From: an uncultured Actinomycetes bacterium
Lineage (GTDB): Bacteria > Actinomycetota > Acidimicrobiia > Acidimicrobiales > Microtrichaceae
Reading direction: 5' to 3'
DNA length: 8,491 nucleotides
NCBI GenBank assembly: GCA_903930035.1
Contig: CAIYXG010000507.1
Location: 1-8,491, forward strand
The position numbers and the translations under genes are program-made. The notes below the pieces were generated by a model. That model was not told where the DNA came from, did no database searches, and worked only from the letters and a program-made list of their open reading frames with translations. Position 1 is the first letter of the stretch. The number at the start of each line of letters is the position of its first letter. Shown in pieces: positions 5,581 to 8,491 of this stretch.

Positions 5581-7413
5581 ATGCGACAGCACCCCCTCCG
5601 ACAGATCATCCTGACCATGGTCGTCGCGTACGGCCTGCTCATCGCGACCGTCCTGTCGGGCCGCAGCCCCAAGCTGGGCCTCGACCTGCAGGGCGGCATC
5701 TCGGTGAACCTCCAGCCGGTGCGCAACGGGAAGGTCGTCGACGACGTCAAGCCCGAGCAGCTCGACGAGTCCATCGCCATCATCCGCAAGCGGGTCGACG
5801 CCCTCGGCGTGGCGGAGCCCGAGGTGTCGCGCCAGGGCAACACGATCACCGTCCAGCTCCCCGGCGCCAAGAACCAGCAGCAGGTGCTCGACGTGGTCGG
5901 CAAGACCGCCGAGCTGCGGTTCCGGCCGGTCCTCCAGACCGTGGGCCAGGTGCCCACCGGCACCAAGCGCAAGAAGGCCAAGGCCGAGCTGGAGAAGCTC
6001 CGGAAGGAGCTGAAGGTGCCGGACGGCGTCTTTGCCGTCCAGATCGCCGAGGACGAGCAGTCGCGCCAGCCGACGGCGGCGCCGCCGACCACGGCCCCGC
6101 CCGAGATCACCGCGCCCCCGTCGACCACGGCGACGACCGCGGCGCCCGGGACCACCGCGGACCCCACGGCGGGCAACGGCGGCCGGCGGTCGGTCGTGCA
6201 GAAGGAGACGACCACGACCACGACCCAGCCGCCGTCGACCACCACCACGCCGGCCAAGCCGGTGGCGCTCAACCAGTACGGCGTGGACGTCTACGACCCG
6301 AAGTTCGCGCAGATGTACCAGCTGGAGCAGCAGCTCTCGACCCAGACGACGAAGCCGGGCGACGACAAGGCCGACGCCGAGGTGACGCTGGTCGGCCGTG
6401 ACGGCACCGTCTACAAGCTGGGCCCGACCCAGCTCACCGGCACGGCGGTCGAGACCGCGCAGGCGGGCCTCGACCAGTCGGGCCAGTGGACCGTCAACCC
6501 GGTGTTCCGGAAGGGGCCCAAGGGGATCGACCTCTTCAACAAGGCCGCGGCCCAGTGCTACAACGGCGAGCCGACGTGCCCGGCGCTGGCGCCCAACAAG
6601 GGCCAGCTGGCCATCGTGCTCGACTCGCAGGTGCTGTCCGCCCCGTCCATCAACGAGCCCACCTTCGAGCGGGACCGCATCCAGATCTCGGGCGACTTCA
6701 CCGAGGCCGAGGCCAAGTCCCTCGCCGTGGCGCTGCGGTTCGGCTCGCTGCCCATCGAGCTCCAGCCCCAGCAGGCCGAGACCGTGTCGGCCACGCTCGG
6801 CAAGGGTGCCCTCAAGGCCGGCATCATCGCCGGTCTGATCGGCCTCCTCCTGGTGGCCGCGTTCCTGGTGCTCTACTACCGCATCCTGGGCCTGGCCACG
6901 GTCGGGGCGCTCACGATCTCGGCCTCGCTGCTGTGGGTGATCATGTCGAACCTCAGCGCCACGGTGACGCTGGCCGGCGTGGTGGGCATCGTCGTGTCGA
7001 TCGGCATCTCGTTGGACAGCTCCGTCGTGTTCTTCGAGTCGATCAAGGAGGACGTCCGCAACGGGGCCAGCCTCCGGTCGTCGGTGGAGAAGTCGTTCTC
7101 CGGGGCCTACTCCACGATCGTCAAGGCCGACATGTCGTCGCTCATCGGCGCCGTGGTCCTCTACTGGCTGTCGATCGGCCCGGTGCGCGGGTTCGCGTTC
7201 TACCTGGGCGTGGCCACGCTGCTGGACCTGGTGGCGGCGTACTTCTTCCTCCGCCCCACCGTGGTCCTGCTGTCCCGGTCGAAGCAGGGCCAGCACCCGG
7301 GGCGGTTCGGGATCCCGACCGACGACCTGACCGAGGCCGCCAGCGCCGCGGCGCACGGCGGCAGGGTGACGACGGCCGCGGCGGCCGCCGCCCGCACGGA
7401 GGGGGACGACTGA
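5581..7413 (+). CDS. secD: Protein translocase subunit SecD
   Basis: SecD, with SecF, uses the proton-motive force to pull exported proteins out of the SecYEG channel. The 610 residues show TM1 (about 8-26), LGLDLQGG (32-39), the large extracytoplasmic P1 domain, then five closely packed membrane segments: about 412-432, 436-455, 460-478, 518-533 and 536-558. P1 carries a Thr/Pro/Ala-rich low-complexity insertion (163-226) and a cysteine pair, Cys326 and Cys333. TM4 ends in SLDSSVVFFESIKEDVRNG: Asp479 matches the conserved functional Asp of the usual VDANVLIFERI motif, but the neighbouring residues differ. SIGPVRGFAFYL (531-542) matches the family GxGPVRGFA segment. The C-terminal tail is cytoplasmic and Ala-rich. 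The secD stop overlaps the secF start by one base. Identity is secure despite the divergent TM4 motif. Confidence 0.96.
   Translation: MRQHPLRQIILTMVVAYGLLIATVLSGRSPKLGLDLQGGISVNLQPVRNGKVVDDVKPEQLDESIAIIRKRVDALGVAEPEVSRQGNTITVQLPGAKNQQQVLDVVGKTAELRFRPVLQTVGQVPTGTKRKKAKAELEKLRKELKVPDGVFAVQIAEDEQSRQPTAAPPTTAPPEITAPPSTTATTAAPGTTADPTAGNGGRRSVVQKETTTTTTQPPSTTTTPAKPVALNQYGVDVYDPKFAQMYQLEQQLSTQTTKPGDDKADAEVTLVGRDGTVYKLGPTQLTGTAVETAQAGLDQSGQWTVNPVFRKGPKGIDLFNKAAAQCYNGEPTCPALAPNKGQLAIVLDSQVLSAPSINEPTFERDRIQISGDFTEAEAKSLAVALRFGSLPIELQPQQAETVSATLGKGALKAGIIAGLIGLLLVAAFLVLYYRILGLATVGALTISASLLWVIMSNLSATVTLAGVVGIVVSIGISLDSSVVFFESIKEDVRNGASLRSSVEKSFSGAYSTIVKADMSSLIGAVVLYWLSIGPVRGFAFYLGVATLLDLVAAYFFLRPTVVLLSRSKQGQHPGRFGIPTDDLTEAASAAAHGGRVTTAAAAAARTEGDD
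6067..6258 (+). repeat. Low-complexity Thr/Pro-coding tract inside secD
   Basis: This stretch encodes residues 163-226 of SecD, built almost entirely from Thr, Pro and Ala, including a six-Thr run (210-215) and a four-Thr run (220-223). The DNA is a mix of ACC, ACG and CCG codons that forms short imperfect triplet repeats, especially at 6208-6252. The reading frame is kept throughout, so it is an in-frame linker rather than damage. Confidence 0.7.
7398..7402 (+). promoter_or_regulatory. secF ribosome-binding site (GGAGG)
   Basis: GGAGG lies inside the last codons of secD, ten bases before the ATG at 7413. With the TGATG stop-start overlap it supports this start and tight coupling of SecF to SecD synthesis. 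Confidence 0.7.
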
Positions 7414-8491
7414 TGGGCGTCGGGTACGACCTCTACCGGGGGCGCAACGACTTCAACTTCCCCCGCTACTGGCGGCTGATGCTGGGCATCTCCGCGCTGC
7501 TCATGGTGGTGTCGGTCGTCTCGCTGTTCACCCGGGGCCTGAACCTCTCGATCGACTTCGAGGGCGGGACCGTCTGGGAGGTGCCGTCCAAGTCGCTGAC
7601 CCAGGAGCAGGCCGCTGCCGCGCTGGCCGACTACGGGCCGGAGGCGGCCGAGAAGTTCCAGGAGGCGACCACCGCCGACGGCCTGCGCGTGCTGCGCATC
7701 TCCGGCCGCGTGGACAGCGTGGCCGAGGGCACCAAGGCCGCCGCCGCGCTCGCCGAGGCGGCGAAGCTCCCCGACGGCGACGTCAAGGTCACGACCGTCG
7801 GGCCCTCGTGGGGCAAGGACATCACCCGCCAGGCGCGGCTGTCGCTCATCATCTTCCTGGTGCTGATCGCGGCCTACATCGCGTGGCGCCTCGAGCCCAA
7901 GATGGCGGTCGCCGCCATCATCTCGGTGGTCCACGACGTCCTGCTCACCGTCGGCGTCTACTCCGTCTTCCAGATCCAGGTGTCGCCGGCGACGGTGATC
8001 TCCTTCCTCACCATCCTGGGGTTCTCGCTGTACGACACGATCGTGGTGTTCGACCGGGTCCAGGAGAACTCGGTGCGGCTGGGCCGGACCGGCCAGTACA
8101 CCTACACGGCAATCATGCGGCGCTCGCTCAACCAGGTCTTCATGCGCTCGGTGAACACCACCTTCATCACGCTGCTGCCGGTCGTGTCGATGCTCGTGGT
8201 CGGCCAGGTCGTCTTCGGCCAGGCGACGCTCGGCGACTTCTCCCTCGCCCTGCTCATCGGCCTGGCCTCGGGCGCCTACTCCTCGCTGTTCGTCGCCAGC
8301 CCGCTGACGGCGTACCTGAAGGAGCGCGAGCCCCGCTACGTGGAGATCCGCAAGCGGCTCGTGGCCAAGGGCGTGGACGTCGACGACACGGCGTGGCACG
8401 GCGTCTCGTCCGGCTCGGTCGCCGCCCGGCGCACGGCGCCCGCCGCGGCGGCCGCCACCACGGCGACGGCCACGGCCGAGCGGCCGGCGGC
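7413..8491 (+). CDS. secF: Protein translocase subunit SecF (3'-truncated)
   Basis: SecF is the partner of SecD in the proton-driven export motor. The frame runs 359 codons from the ATG at 7413 to the window edge without a stop. TM1 (about 21-40) is followed by LSIDFEGGT (45-53), the family signature at the start of the short P4 domain (about 50-140). Further membrane segments lie at about 141-158, 164-185, 192-211, 248-267 and 276-296. TM4 carries GFSLYDTIVVFDRVQEN (203-219): Asp208 aligns with the conserved SecF Asp of the usual SxNDTxVVFDRIREN, with Tyr replacing the Asn. TM5 NTTFITLLPVVSMLV and TM6 SGAYSSLFVASPL are standard. The transport core ends near residue 310. The visible tail is already longer than the whole E. 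coli protein and becomes Ala/Thr-rich. The tail end and the stop are outside the window. Confidence 0.96.
   Translation, partial: MGVGYDLYRGRNDFNFPRYWRLMLGISALLMVVSVVSLFTRGLNLSIDFEGGTVWEVPSKSLTQEQAAAALADYGPEAAEKFQEATTADGLRVLRISGRVDSVAEGTKAAAALAEAAKLPDGDVKVTTVGPSWGKDITRQARLSLIIFLVLIAAYIAWRLEPKMAVAAIISVVHDVLLTVGVYSVFQIQVSPATVISFLTILGFSLYDTIVVFDRVQENSVRLGRTGQYTYTAIMRRSLNQVFMRSVNTTFITLLPVVSMLVVGQVVFGQATLGDFSLALLIGLASGAYSSLFVASPLTAYLKEREPRYVEIRKRLVAKGVDVDDTAWHGVSSGSVAARRTAPAAAAATTATATAERPA

Noticed and set aside
5302..7356. 684-codon open frame on the - strand opposite yajC and secD
   Set aside because: It is a shadow of the GC-rich secD coding strand: composition is Arg/Gly/His/Leu-rich without any domain, while the + strand encodes a clear SecD. 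The same applies to long - strand frames at 1151-2647, 2748-3845, 3803-5326 and 7200-8399.

Overview
The window is very GC-rich, and almost every third codon position is G or C. Eight protein genes, all on the + strand, fill nearly all of it. Gene order and protein character point to a high-GC actinobacterium. The class Acidimicrobiia is my best guess, from the RuvA, SecD and QueA sequence variants and the TAnnnT-type -10 candidates. This placement is inference and was not tested by search.

Layout. Positions 1-1531 carry the Holliday-junction branch-migration pair ruvA (5' end cut off by the window) and ruvB, one base apart. A 93-bp gap with a promoter-like element leads into an acyl-CoA dehydrogenase of the long-chain (LCAD/ACADL-like) type (1625-2773). 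After 25 bp follow the queuosine genes queA (2799-3884) and tgt (3881-5017), overlapping by 4 bp. A 72-bp gap holding overlapping inverted repeats and a promoter-like element precedes yajC (5090-5476). A 97-bp structured region (with the secD ribosome-binding site at its end) then precedes secD (5581-7413). secF (7413 onward) overlaps secD by one base and runs off the 3' edge.

How the genes work together. RuvAB moves Holliday junctions during recombinational repair. QueA and Tgt are consecutive in action: Tgt inserts preQ1 at tRNA position 34 and QueA adds the epoxycyclopentanediol ring from S-adenosylmethionine. YajC, SecD and SecF form the accessory membrane complex that helps the SecYEG channel complete export with the proton-motive force. 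The order ruvA-ruvB-queA-tgt-yajC-secD-secF is an old, widely conserved bacterial string. The acyl-CoA dehydrogenase is the one gene here that does not belong to it.

I see no mobile element, CRISPR array, tRNA, rRNA or defence-type cassette, and no convincing new multi-gene system. The items most worth a second look are the acyl-CoA dehydrogenase insertion, altered residues around the conserved membrane aspartates of SecD and SecF, a Thr/Pro-rich insertion and a cysteine pair in the SecD periplasmic domain, and structured intergenic DNA before yajC and before secD.
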